Shown: positions 45,945 to 57,654 of the stretch, in pieces | Numbering within the stretch: the first letter of the stretch is position 1 | Layout: the number at the start of each line of letters is the position of its first letter | Assembly (NCBI RefSeq): GCF_019320115.1 | Contig: NC_089598.1 | Location: forward strand, 28,005,491-28,069,490 | Direction: 5' to 3' | Source: Miscanthus floridulus | Taxonomy: Eukaryota; Streptophyta; Magnoliopsida; Poales; Poaceae | Length of the DNA: 64,000 nucleotides | Notes under the pieces: model-generated | Seen by the model: only the letters and a program-made list of their open reading frames with translations | The model's database searches: none | Told to the model about the DNA's origin: nothing | Made by a program: the position numbers and the translations under genes

Positions 45945-46101
45945 AATTTTGACCAAATATATACATAACTTTAATACAAAATAAGTATAATTAGATTAAT
46001 CATAGAATATATTTTCATAGTTGAAGAGATAAACATTGATATTGTTTTGTGTAAACTCAGTTAAACTTTTTGACTTCATTCAAATCTAGGACGGAGGAAG
46101 T
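45945..46101. mobile_element. Truncated Stowaway-like MITE
   Basis: Contains GACCAAATATATACATAAC, ATAAGTATAATTAGATTAAT, ATAGAATATATTTTCATAGT and the right end GGACGGAGGAAGTA, which resembles the Stowaway end ACGGAGGGAGTA. The left end with CTCCCTCCGT is not present, so the copy is truncated. Confidence 0.65.
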
Positions 46102-46943
46102 ATTTCATAGAAGCTAGCTAATGCTACATACTTTAGCCAATTTAAAACATAAAATATCTCTACACTAGAAAGGTTGAAACCAAACAAACCCTTATACTAG
46201 TCCACAACGAAGGCAATGAGCTAATAGTAGGAGGAAAATGGTCAAAGCGCGATGGGCCGTTGGCACAGGAAAGCCACAGCTGATGAAACAGTCTCAGCGA
46301 ATAGGAGATTGTTGGTGAACACGGCGTGGCAAGGAAGCATGAGCATCTCTGCATCTGCCATTGCAAACCTGCCCAAGTGCCCCCACCAGCCTTGCTGCAA
46401 ACCTGCAATGCTGCTGGCTAGGAGCTCGGGGCCGGCCTCCGCCTCAGGCTGAGCTCGCCCCTTTGCCATCACGCCACGCCTCACGCTGACCGACCAAGTG
46501 ACCACTGACTGACCCAGCCACGGCCACTGATGTGGTCCATACTCCGTCGAGACCGTCTCTTTCCTTCTCCCTGTTCGGAAGACCAGTCCGTTGCGCAGCG
46601 GGCAGGACACCGTGGCGTGCGTCTGAGCGCACCAGCACCACTGGCACAGGCCCAGCGTTTCCGTCCGCTCCCCCTCCCACGCGCGCAGGCGCAGCGGCAG
46701 GTGCCAGCCTGCTTGCCTGCCCCGAGCGCCTGCGCACCTGCTTCCGCTGCTACTCTGCTGTCTCCTGCTGATGCCGCCCGCTGCAGGACGCGGGCAGCGG
46801 CTGCCGAGCCGCAGCTGTGCAGCGCACGCAGATTCTGCAGCGCGCACTCTGCTCTGCGCCTGACCTGAACACTGACCGAAGTGACCCATCCTCTGCGCCG
46901 ACTGCACCGCCACCTCAGCTCAGAGCTCAGCTCACCTGGAATC
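46102..46943. other. Unassigned GC-rich DNA
   Basis: 46250-46900 is GC-rich and open in several frames on both strands (longest 223 codons on the minus strand, 163 overlapping), a GC-content effect. No domain motif was recognised. It ends at the element D LTR. Confidence 0.4.
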
Positions 46944-47403
46944 CTGTTAGTTTGATATCCACCTATCGCCAATCGAACCCCTTAACCGTGTTCTATTTGG
47001 AGACGCTTAATCGACCATTGGTTGGTGGATCCCTGTCACATAGCACTATATAAAAAGAAAGGTGAGGCCAGGACATAGGGGATGAGGTTTATCGTCGCCA
47101 CTGACCCACCGAAATAACCCTAGAAGGCCCATCCGATCGTGGGCAGCGCTGCAAATGATGGGAAACGCCGTCGACCGCGTCGCCGGCACCTGGACTACAC
47201 CGCCACACACAACATAACCGCTGCCGTAGCGATTTCTTTCCCTCCACCTCCTCTACCAAGCCCGAATGTATGGGTCTCTACTCTGTCTCCCTCTCCGGAG
47301 TCTATCTCTCTCTCTCTCCTATGTCATGTACTTGATCAATTTGAACCAAATAGAGATGAATCCATCCACTAATCTACACCTAGATGACCCTAAGCACTTA
47401 ACA
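46944..47403 (+). repeat. Element D 5' LTR (460 bp)
   Basis: TGTTAGTTTGATAT to TAAGCACTTAACA: the ends TGTTA/TAACA are inverted. Contains TATATAAAA at 47047. The PBS follows at once. There is no second copy in the window to confirm the ends. Confidence 0.7.
47047..47055 (+). promoter_or_regulatory. TATA box of the element D LTR
   Basis: TATATAAAA, about 350 bp before the LTR end, consistent with an LTR promoter. Confidence 0.6.
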
Positions 47404-47404
47404 A

Positions 47405-47416
47405 TGGTACCAGAGC
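47405..47416 (+). other. Primer-binding site of element D
   Basis: TGGTACCAGAGC, one base from the usual TGGTATCAGAGC, 1 nt after the LTR end. Confidence 0.75.
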
Positions 47417-47505
47417 AAGGTTTCTAGGTGTAAATTTTGTAGGGGTAGCAGCAATTAGAAGGAGGTGAGAGATCCGATTCGAATCTAAGCAAAGGGTTTG
47501 ATGTG

Positions 47506-47653
47506 AACCCTAACCCTAATCGGGTGAAGAAAAGAACAGCAAAGGGGTCTCGATTTCAAGAACAACTCGAACCCTAACCCTAACTCGTGAAGACAGACGG
47601 GGAAGATGAACAGTAGGCCTAACCCTAACCCTAACACTAACACTAACCCTAAA
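47506..47653. repeat. Short CCCTAAC-type repeats in the element D leader
   Basis: Three clusters: AACCCTAACCCTAAT (47506), AACCCTAACCCTAAC (47570) and CTAACCCTAACCCTAACACT (47619, extending to 47652). The unit is 6 bp CCCTAA or AACCCT, not the 7-bp plant telomere CCCTAAA. Confidence 0.8.
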
Positions 47654-47779
47654 TCGGACCAGCTCCGAGAAGAAAAGAAAGAAGATCCAAACAGAGAAGA
47701 TCAAGGGAAAAGGAAAAGGGCTAGGGAGACGGCTTACCTCACCGGCCTCCACTCACCGGATCACCCAGGGAAGGGCCTC

Positions 47780-48300
47780 CGCGCCGTTGTACTGCAGCCG
47801 TGCTAGGGCGCCGTGGCTAGGCCGCTCGACGGCGGCGCGCTCACCCACTAAGGAGCGCGCGCCAGCGATGGGGCCAGCGACAGCGCCACCTTCTCTCGCT
47901 CAGCTCCGGGGGACAGCAACGGCACCACCTTCGAACAGTCTTGGTCGGTGGCTGCCGCTGAGAGAGGGAAAGGGAAGTGGAGCCGCACAGAGTCAAGGGC
48001 ACCATCGCCCAGACTGTTCGATGGCGGCCCGCTCAGCCTCGGGCGAGCAAGCTCACCGGCAAAGGGACCGGCGGCGGCGCCACTCTACAGTCGCCTCTCC
48101 ATCTCGGCACCGAAGAGAGAGAAAGAGAAGTGAAGAGAGTGACCTAGGGTTCCGGGGGAGCGTCGCCGTCGCCGGTTTTAATCCGCCGAGACGCGCACGT
48201 GGCCATCCGATCTGCATCAACAGCGCAGAGGCGACGGGCCAGAGGCTAGCCCAGGCGAGCGCGAGCGGGCGAGCCACTTTCCCGACCTAGGCCTAGGTTG
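47780..48300. other. GC-rich leader of element D
   Basis: About 520 bp, open in several frames (longest 167 codons, plus) with no recognisable domain. The base composition changes sharply to AT-rich at about 48360. This may be an untranslated or captured region and is not called a gene. Confidence 0.45.
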
Positions 48301-48469
48301 TGGCCTAGGAGGGAGCCCTACGCGCGCAACGCAGGCTGGGCCGGTTTTGTTGTCGGGCTGAAGAACAGTAACGAATTTAGCCATTTTCTTTTTTTTCTAT
48401 TCTAGTAAATTGTTTATTTTCTAGAAAATGATTAATGGCTCAAAGAAAAATAGCAAAGTTTAATGTTAA

Positions 48470-49115
48470 TTATCTTCTAATTAAATTCGAACCAACAGGA
48501 GAATTTATTTCGAAGAGCAGTTATATTTAGTAAATTATGATTATGTTTATCCTCTAATTAAATTGGAACCAACGGAAAAATTTAAATTAGAGGAGTAGTC
48601 CATTTTGTTTATGTCAGATTATGGTATTATCATTTTCTGACCAACGTTGTTGAGGATAATATTATAATGAGTTCAAGTTTAAGGTTTAAATCTCTGATAA
48701 ATTTCACACCAATGTGGTCAATTTTTCAGAGAGTAGATAAAGATCAAGAAATGCTCCTAAACTAAAAGAATGTATTTTATTAACATGCTTGTGATGCGAT
48801 GAAGTATTCATTATCTTCTAATTAAATTTGAACCAACAGAAGAATTTAATTTTGAAGAGTAGTTATATGTATTTCAAGTTAATTTATGAGTTTTATGCAT
48901 TAATTCTATTTTCTGTCCAACGGTGATGTAGAATTGATGTAGAAACACCTTGTTTATTTAACCGACGAGTTCACTCGGCTGCATGCAAACGGGCTACAAT
49001 GCTGGGGTATGTGAATGAAAAGGCTTGAGTCAAGCCAGTTCAGGATAGTTTTTTTATTAATTTACTATTTTTTGATTAAATTGGAACCAACGGAAAGATT
49101 TAATTAGAAAATGAA
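48470..49115. repeat. Degenerate palindromic subrepeats
   Basis: Related words built on TTAAATT.GAACCAAC.GA followed by AATTTAA or AAATTTAAA and GAAGAGTAG recur at about 48478, 48558, 48705 (weak), 48825 and 49075. Each can pair with itself (TTAAATT..AATTTAA). No fixed period is seen. Confidence 0.65.
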
Positions 49116-49929
49116 GTATAAGTGAATGTTTTAGTCGTCATGGCTAAGTTTTTGTATAGATGTATCCCGCATGGGGAGAAGCTTTGGTATAGTACTTATG
49201 CTAGTCAATCCTGCATGGTGGAAGAAGTTTTGTGATGATTCACATATTTTATATGTCGCATAGCGAGAGAAGTTTGGGTAGCTCTTATGATGTCCTAGTA
49301 TTGACCTTGGCATAATAGAAATATATTGTCATAGTCAATACTAATCAAAGGATAAGAAAAGATGCAAGTGTGACTTGCAAAAGTACAGCTAATGAAAGAC
49401 CTCATTGAGTTCTTGAAGTAAAATAAAGAAAGTGTACTCCTAAACGGATCAAGAAATAACTTTGTTTACATGACATAATCATGTGAATGAGATAAGTTAT
49501 AAGTGTCTCCTCGTTCACAGGCTTTCTGAATAGTTCTCGAAATTATGGCAATAAAATTCATGACATATTTCAAAGGGGAGAATATTAAGATCAATTAAGA
49601 AAAATACTCTTGATTAATAGTGAGATAAATATTAATTAAGATGAAACCATTGGAGGAGTACAACAATGATACCCCTAAGCAGAGAAATAGCTAAATTCCT
49701 GGACCTCTTAAAGTTTCGACAGGAAGATAGTGTAGTCAGCCTCAAAGATGTTAAGGTGGCGCTTAAAGCGCCATATAAAGTTTTTAACGGATTAAACCTA
49801 AAATAAGGTATTTGAAGATACACTATCTTTAGAAAAGATGGAAAGATCTTGGGGAGCATGATATGTAGAGGTATGTAGAGACCTAAGACTTGAAAAGAAG
49901 CGGGACTGCGTGCCCACTTCAGTGATTCA
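49116..49929. other. Decayed element D internal region
   Basis: AT-rich with many stops. Some readings (for example ILEVLKFRQEDSVVSLKDVKV near 49710) could derive from Copia integrase to RT linker sequence, but none is firm. Confidence 0.4.
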
Positions 49930-51320
49930 AAATAACAAATTTCTCAATACCTGTTGATGTTGTATGACTTATACAACACCTATTGTTGGCTTTTCGAGGA
50001 AGATGAATAATGTAAACAAGGATCTTGTAATACAGGAGCCTATAGAATCAATTGCCTCTTAGCAATAAAGAGCAACAACAGCCCCATATGAAAGTGCTAG
50101 TAGATGAGGCCTCAGAAGGTCTCAAAGAATTAGTAAACAAGTTTTTCTGATGACTATGAAGTCTATGTTAGTAAAGAAATTCAAATGGAGGGTGATCTCA
50201 CCTCATTTGAAGAAGCCATGAGAAGCGTTTACTCGTTTGAATGGCAAAAAGATATAAAGTTGAAATGAATTTGATGAATACCAATGATATTTGAGACTTA
50301 GAAGTAATTCCTAATGAAGCCAAAACAGTAGGTTGTTAATGGGTCTACAAGATAAAATGTGACTCCAAAGAAAATATAGAAAGATATAAAGCACGACTTG
50401 TGGCAATATGCTTTACGCAAAGAGAATGAATAGATTATAATGAGAGTTTTCTCTCTAGTCTTACATAAAGATTCTTTTAGAATCATAGTGGTATTAATGT
50501 CACATTACGATTTAGAGTTACATCAGATGGATGTAAAGACGGCATTCCTCAACGGGGATTTATATGAAAACGATTACATGGCACAACCTAAAAGGTTTTA
50601 TCGTGGAAGAAAAGAACATATGAGATGTCGCCTGTAGAAATCCATTTATGGGTTAAAAGTAAGTCATTAGATAGTAGTATTTGAAATTGATTAAACAATA
50701 AGAAAGTTTGGGTTTTAAAGAAAATGAGAAGGACAATAACGTTTATACGAGGATCAAGAATGGAAAATTCATTTTCCACATCCTATGAATAGATGATATT
50801 CTACTCATTAGCAGTGATATTAATCTGTTATTGGAGAAGAAGAAGTTTTGTCCTCAAGTTTCAATGTGAATGATCTTGGTGAAGCGTCATTGGTTCTAGG
50901 AATCGAAATTCACCGAGATAGAAGAAAATGGGGGTATTAGGACTATCGCAAAGGCATACTTAGAAAAGATTCTAAAGAAGTAAAGTATGCATGCGAGTAA
51001 ACCTACGCTAGCTCCTATAGTCAAGGGTAATAGATTTGGGAACTTTAAGTGTTCCAGGAACCGATGTGAGATCGATGAAATGAATATGGTTCCATATGCT
51101 TCAGCTGTTGAAAGCTTAATGTGTGTACAAGTACAAGTAAGAACTTATCCTGATGTAGTTTATGTATTCGGGATATTTTGGCAGAAATCCAGTTCAGATA
51201 TAGATCACTATAATGGAGTTAAGAATATCTTGCAATTTTGCAAAGTATCATAGGCCTCATGCTGAGTAAGAAAGAATAAGTACTCTTAAATAGTTGAGGG
51301 TACAAATGTTAAGTCATGGC
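49930..51320 (+). pseudogene. Element D Copia RT/RNase H remnant
   Basis: The RT is readable across frames: DDYEVYVSKEIQMEG near 50150, KARLV near 50390, RIIVVLMSHYDLELHQMDVK (50480-50540), TAFLNGDLYE, KDNSVY-like, a mutated active-site region IDDILLISSD preceded by a stop (50790), DLGEASLVLGIEIHRDRR, then PDVVYVFGIFWQKSS (RNase H lead-in) at about 51140. Stops every 20-50 codons. The original family resembles TNT1-94-type plant Copia pol, unlike Copia-1 and Copia-2. No product is expected. Confidence 0.85.
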
Positions 51321-51349
51321 GAGATGTGTAGTAAAATTCACAATAGTTG

Positions 51350-51984
51350 TGTCGGTGTTTTGGATTGGGAGTCCTCAACCAACTAGAAAATTTGTACTGC
51401 GTGTTCCCGATCCCGGATGGTGATGTAAAGAGACACAAGGCTTATACTGGTTTAGGCAATCGGTGCCCTACATCCAGTCTAAGAGATCGATCTTGTATTC
51501 CTTGCACCGATGTGCTTGTAGTAGGGGGTTACAAGCTGGGTGAGAGAGGGAGCTGGTCCCAGGTCTCGGCGCGGAGTGATGCGGGCTGCTTGAGACGTTG
51601 CTCTCAAACAGCGGGGGAGTATGTGTGTTATAGGGTGTTGTTTTTGTGTGTGCCTGTGTTCCCTCCCCCTAGAAATGGCCCAAGTCCTTTCCTTTTATAG
51701 TTGAAGGGAGGACAAGGGTAGTACGTGTGCTAACTATATGTCGTCGTGCGAACAGAGGCGGCGTGTCTGAGCCCTATAGCCTATTCCTGTGGCGGCGTGG
51801 TTGTCGGAGTGGTCCGTCCTTAAAGCGCTGGGGCGACGTGCTGGTCACATCCGATCCTGTGTGTCATGGGAGCTCTAGGGCTACCTCGAAGCGGGCGCGG
51901 CGATCAGCGTGCGGGTCGCTGGGGGTTGACTACGCGCGAGGCCGAGGCTCTGTTGGTGCTGAGGCCGAACCATGGTGGGGGTCC
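51350..51984 (-). repeat. Gypsy-E LTR, part 1
   Basis: TGTCGGTGTTTTGGATTGGG, with GGCTTATACTGGTTTAGGCA and CCCTACATCCAGTCTAAGAG parallels to the Gypsy-A LTR (10378-10430). It stops at GTCCC, where element F is inserted. Confidence 0.8.
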
Positions 51985-53060
51985 CTGAAGGGTCGAGATG
52001 GCGGACTAGAGGGGGGGTGAATAGTCTTTTCTAAAATTAATCGCGTCGGCTAACCGATACAAATGCAGAATTAAAACTATCGGTCTAGCCAAGACTATAC
52101 CCCACTATATATATTTACTAGCACCTTGCAAAGATAACAATTATGCAACAAAGGTGCTGGGCTAGTTAGAGCTCTCCTAAACAATTCTAGGAGCAAGGTT
52201 ACACAAACCTATGCCACTAATATTTTAAGCAACAAGAGAGCTCCTACACATGCTAGGAAGCAAAAGCACAAAGCTAACAAAGCTCACTAGCAATGCTCAA
52301 TAACAAGGCAACCAATGTCTAATTAGAGAGCGTAAATACTTAGCTACACAAACTAAGCAATGTGACTAACAAGGTTACTAAAACCAAATTAGCCATGCAA
52401 GGGAGCTACTTCTATGCTACACAAGCAAGAAGGTAATTAGCAAGCTACACAAGCTATCTAATTACAAGAGCAACTACATAAGCTTAATATGTATAAAAGT
52501 AATTGCAAGCTTGTGTAATGGGGATGCAAACCAACAGGAAGAACAAGGTTGACACGATGATTTTTCTCCCGAGGTTCACGTGTTTGCCAACACGCTAGTC
52601 CCCATTGTGTCGACCGCTCACTTGGTGGTTCGGCGGCTAATTAGCATCACCCGCTAAGCCCGCACGTCGGGCGCCACAAGAACCTACCCCTTGAGTGAGG
52701 GTAGCTCAATGACACGCTTTACTAGAGTTGCTCTTCGTGGCTCCCGCGTTGCGAGCACAATGCCCCTCACAAGCACTTCTCCGGAGCGCCGCACAAGCTT
52801 CTTGCGGGCTTCCACGGAGACCACCACCAAGCCATCTATGAGGTGGCAACCTCCAAGAGTAACAAGCACCACCAGCTTGCAACTCGATCACCTAGTGCCA
52901 CTCGATGCAACCTCACGATGCAATCGCACTAGAATCGCTCACTCACACAATCGAATGATCACTATCAAGTATGTGTGAGATGGAGGGCTCCTAAGCACTC
53001 TTAAGCATGGACACAAAGTCCCCCAAGGTGCTCCACACCTGCCATGGCCGAGAGCCACTT

Positions 53061-53070
53061 CTATTTATAG
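53061..53070 (-). promoter_or_regulatory. TATA box, element F 3' LTR
   Basis: Minus strand CTATAAATAG, conserved in the other LTR (60896-60905). It lies just downstream of the inverted decamer array. Confidence 0.75.
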
Positions 53071-53118
53071 CCCCAAGGGCTAAACTAGCCGTTACCCTTT
53101 CACTGGGCAAAAATCGGG

Positions 53119-53432
53119 CCGACCGGACGCAGGACCTCAGTGTCCGGTCGCCCACAGACGGCCATGTGTCCTGATTCCAACGGTCACTTGACCTGACCAG
53201 ACGCAGCAGCTTCAACTAATCGGATGCTGGACCTCAGCGTCCGGTCATTTCTAGTAAGCTCCCCGAGGTGTATTTCTTCGACCGGACGCGTCCGGTCCAC
53301 CTTGATCGGACGCAGCCCAGCGTCCGGTCACACTCTAGCTTCTGCGTCACCGTACGTCAGCCTGACCGGACGCACCCAGCCAGCGTCCGGTGCTTTCAGA
53401 TCTAGCGTTCGATCAGTTGACCGACACTGGCA
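53119..53432 (-). promoter_or_regulatory. Inverted decamer array (GACCGGACGC/GCGTCCGGTC)
   Basis: At least eleven copies of GACCGGACGC or its reverse complement, including the 18-bp palindrome GACCGGACGCGTCCGGTC near 53280. They sit about 50-360 bp upstream of the TATA box in the sense of the element. Variants such as GACCAGACGC and ATCGGACGC occur. Confidence 0.85.
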
Positions 53433-54330
53433 TCTCCGCGATCAACTCGTTTTCACTTCTAACTTCTTCACCCTTGCTCCAATGAGCCAACCACAAGAAT
53501 TTGCATCCGGCGCAATAGAAAATAGGCATTTCATTTTCCCTAAACCCATCTCAACCCTGCAAACACCAGCTCCTTTGTAAATGTGCCAATACCACCAAGT
53601 GTACACCACCATGTGTATGTGTGTTAGCATTTTCACAATAATTTCCCAAAGGATGTTAGCCACTCAACTTGCCACGCCACTCGATCCTAGCGACAATGCA
53701 AAGTTAGATCACTCGAGTGGCACTAGATGACCGATATGCAAACAAGTTTGCCCCTCTTGATAGTACGGCCATCTATCCTAAACCCGGTCATAAACTTCTC
53801 TACACACCTATGACTGGTGAAATGAAATGCCCTAGGTTATACCTTTGCCTCGCGCATTCCATTCCATCTCCTTCAATGTCGATGCAACACATGCACCAAC
53901 ATGATCAACAATGATATGATCCACTTCATATCATCACATGATCATATTGGTTCATCGATCTTGACTTCACTTGCTCTTCACCGTTGCCATCGTCCATCGG
54001 CGCCAAGTCTTGCTCAAGCTTCACCGCCACGCGGTCCATCACTCCAAAGCCTTTGATTTGCCCTTCACGCTTGCAACCGGTCCATCAAGCCAAGTTTTGT
54101 CTTGATCTTCTCCACCTTGATCACATGACTCAATGTCATGTCTCATGTGCAATAAGCTCCTTCATCATCACATGTGTGAGCTTTGCAACATCTCTAAGCC
54201 ATTTTCACCTCCATGGCATATGTTGCTCACACACATGTACCTGTGGACTAATCTCCTGTGTATCTCACATAAACACAATTAGTCCACCTAGGTTGTCACT
54301 CAATTACCAAAACCAAACAAGGACCTTTCA

Positions 54331-54345
54331 ATCTCCCCCTTTTTG
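54331..54345 (-). other. Purine tract of element F
   Basis: Minus strand AAAAAGGGGGAGAT directly before the LTR start TGAAAGG, as in Copia-2. Confidence 0.85.
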
Positions 54346-57300
54346 GTAATTGATGATAACTCTACAAAGATATGGAAATTAAGCTCTTTTGGATTCATGT
54401 TGCTTGCCCAAGCAATTTTACCATGTGAAAATGATTTTGGACAAGTACCATGAACCCAAAATGGTAGTATTAGCTCCCCCTACATATGTGCTAGAGTGTT
54501 TGACATAAAGTTTGCTCATATGCATAGATTTAAATTGTGGGAGAGTAATTACTACCAAATGATGCTAAGGTGTATAGAATAAACCTTTGAAGTGTGATAT
54601 CAATTGAAGTTTCACTTTGAAGTTCATCCTTAGCACCATGGTTAGCTAGATATCACTTGGAAATAAAAGCACTACATACCTTGTGAGATCAACATTAAAA
54701 GCAAGGTACTAGCATTGCTTGCAAAGCATACCAAGTGTCTAGCTATTATCCTATGCATGCTAGTTATCAAATCATCATTCAAGTTTTACAACTAGCATAC
54801 ACCACACAAGCATACATATTGAATTTGAAAGCTTATGCAATGCAAGCAAGCATATGAATATGCACATATTAAATGCAATCAATCAAAGTTCATGAGCTTG
54901 CTCCCCCTACTTGTGTGCTTCTCTTGTCCAAGAATTTTGATCCATCTCTTTTCTTCAATGTTGCTCCCTCTTTGTCCATATCCATGTCCAACCTCTATTT
55001 ATTTTATATCTCATTTTTCCCCTTGTACAATCTTAATATCTCCCCCATTCAAACAAGCTTTCATATCTTTGTACAATCTCTCCCCCTTTGTCATCAATTT
55101 CCATAAAAGGTATGCTTCTTATTGATGCAAAGGTGTGAACTTTGGGGTAGATGGTTGAGACTTGAATCGTGCATTTTTTATGGACATTACTTGATTGTTG
55201 GAATGACACTACATGTAGATACCATTTTGAACTTGTAACTTGTATTACATGTATCTTATCATTCTATGCATGGGTCATCCATTTTATGCACTTAAGCTCT
55301 TGTAGGTGAGGGATGCATTCTTCATTTGATGATCACTTAAAGTTGAGGATCACTTGTGGAACCATCATCTTGCATGAATGATACTATGTATAGATACCAC
55401 TTGTAGGAAGTGAATATCATTTGAAAGAATCTTCTAGTATGGAACCACTTATTTGATTTTTCAATAAAGACTATTTCTTGAACATTTGCTATCTTCATGA
55501 GTACCACTTATAGGATATCACTTGTGAGTTGATCTAGACATTATTTGTAGATTCTTGATAAAGTACTAGAGTCTAGATACCATTTGAAACATACAAACTA
55601 AATATCCATTTGCATTGTTGTCTTGTGCTTGTACTCTTATCATTATCATGAGCTTCTTATGTGACTTGAACTAAATTGATTTGCTTAAGCTTTCAAGTCC
55701 GGTTTGAACCAATGACAAGCTTCTTCACACCTCTTTTAAGGGTTATCTTGTCAATGTTGTACTTGTCACTTATTTAGCAATCCAAATTAAGTTAAGTACT
55801 TGGGATCACTAGCTCATGAACAAATTCATATACTAACCACTAGATCAAGTAATCATTCAAGCAATAGTGGTAGGCTATGAATTTCAAACATTTCATTTGT
55901 AATGCATGATCCTATGAAGCATGTACTATATGCACTAAACGCATACTAGTAAGGGATGAAATGATCATGCACATTACAATGATATCTTTGCTATGTTGGA
56001 GTAGAGGATAGTCACATAGATTCCAATTCATTACTCCAATAGCAATACGAAGTCTAATTATAAGCTTGGTGAAGACCAGTAGATACCAATTAGAATCTCA
56101 TTCTTCACCCATATGACATGAATACCACTTATGATGAAGTGCACTTTCTTGTTGTGGTTGACTTGCTTTCTCTTTTGATGTTTGCTTTCATGAGAGAACT
56201 ATTTGAAATACCACTTGAAATAACTATCTCTCTTTTGGGTGTTGCTTGCTTTTCTTGATCAATCCTTTTGATTGCTTCAACTAAGCATCTCAAGTGTCCC
56301 TCGGATCACCACTTCCATGTTTGCCTTTCAAGTACCACACTTGGTTAACCTACTCATAGGCGGCAAGCCCCTGCACTAGGGAGAAGTGACCTCTTTCCAA
56401 GAACCATTCTTGATACTCACTTGAAATGACTTGATTGATTGATCCAAGTGATGGACTTAACTTGATGAGTAACCTTGATTCCTTCTTTAAGTCCTTTTCT
56501 TTCTTCTTGTTTAAGTTCTTTTCTTTCTACCAAGTGATTTCCAATAGTTACTAGAACTTAACCTTCAACTTCATCTTGAGTTTGATCTTGATCTTCCAAT
56601 TTGAGTACCAAAAGTGTGCAAAGTACACTCCTCAATCAAATGGCCTTGTACTCTTTGTTTAACATGTTTCTAGATCATCTCAAAACCAAACTTAGGTACC
56701 TCAATCACTTATAAACATGTTTCCAACTTGAGGACCTTTCAATCAAAGTGACTCTAGATCAATCCAATACTTGTCACTTTTCTAGCAGATTCTGTACTCT
56801 CCAAAGAAGTAAGCATATCTCTCAAAGTACAAATCCAAATATCACAAAATTTGGTGGAGATGAGCTTCACTAAGTTATATAGCAACCATAAAAATTTTAG
56901 CTTTATTTGATCTCATATGAACTGCCAAATTTTAATTCTTCCACCACTGCTACATGCTGAAACTGCTGTACTATAGCTGACAAGAACCACTCCAAAACCG
57001 AAGCATTTCTTATCCAATTTCCATGAAATTTCTACAACATATCATACCATAAGTCTAGAGCATGTATACTAATTTTCAAGACAATCCAATAAGATATGAT
57101 TACTCAAACATGGCTATGATCACAGCTAGCTCAGATTTTGCAATATAGGACAGATTTCAACAATTGAGCTATACTTCATCAAGTATGAATCAAACTTGAA
57201 GCTAACTTGTTTGAATACTTCCATAAGACATATATCCATTCAAATCACTTACTAAATGCCATCTCATTAATTTATCCAACACAAATCAATCCAAACTTGA

Positions 57301-57654
57301 TTACTAAGCAATTATCCATTCAATCATCTTATAGCAAGCAACATTGCATATTTATCTAATTCAATCAACTCATATGCACCCAAATGAAATGATCAACAAG
57401 AGATATACCTTGGTTAACTCATGACCATCCAATTAGCAAGCTTCAACTCAAATATTTGCAAGCCATCAAATAATTCAATAAATCACCACAACTTGAATTT
57501 TACACTTGTATGTTTTACCACATTTGGACTTTACTTAATTTGTCATGGCATTGGGATTGGATGTGCACTAAGCTTCATATCTTGATTCAACATATGATGA
57601 TCACTATGAAGACAATTGAATCAAGCCTCCAATGCCAATGGTACCTACACACAT
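54346..57654 (-). other. Element F 3' non-coding region
   Basis: 3.3 kb, AT-rich. On the plus strand it shows short ORF-like fragments rich in Ser/Cys/Leu that have no domain. 54346-55130 (minus) is similar to the 3' UTR of Copia-2. One 29-bp stretch at 56621-56649 reads as Copia integrase sequence on the plus strand, antisense to the element. No RT motif was found in any frame. Confidence 0.8.

Larger units (their letters stand above)
46944..51349 (+). mobile_element. Element D: decayed Copia element, truncated at the 3' end
   Basis: LTR 46944-47403, PBS, a GC-rich leader with CCCTAAC-type motifs, a stretch of palindromic subrepeats, and a Copia RT/RNase H remnant up to 51349, where the Gypsy-E LTR starts. 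Gag and integrase were not recognised between 48300 and 49900. There is no 3' LTR in the window. Confidence 0.75.
51985..54330 (-). repeat. Element F 3' LTR (2346 bp)
   Basis: On the plus strand it runs from TGAAGGGTCGAGATGGCGG to GGACCTTTCA. It aligns throughout with 59821-62187. The main length difference is a ~22-bp insert in the right copy near 60965. Confidence 0.94.

Noticed and set aside
46242..46972. Long overlapping ORFs on both strands
   Set aside because: GC-rich DNA open in several frames at once. No recognised family or splice pattern, so no gene called.
47506..47653. Interstitial telomere
   Set aside because: The unit is CCCTAAC/CCCTAA (6 bp), clusters are very short, and they lie in an element leader. 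The plant telomere is CCCTAAA in long arrays.
47787..48290. 167-codon ORF in the element D leader
   Set aside because: GC-rich, repetitive Arg/Ser/Ala composition, no motif; treated as untranslated leader.
52691..53580. ORFs with identical partners at 60526-61437
   Set aside because: They recur because they are in the two F LTRs; the frame carries no domain and is not upstream of any retrotransposon gene.
54835..55125. Plus-strand ORF in the F 3' region
   Set aside because: Antisense to the 3' UTR that matches Copia-2; Ser/Phe/Leu-rich artefact of the pyrimidine tracts.
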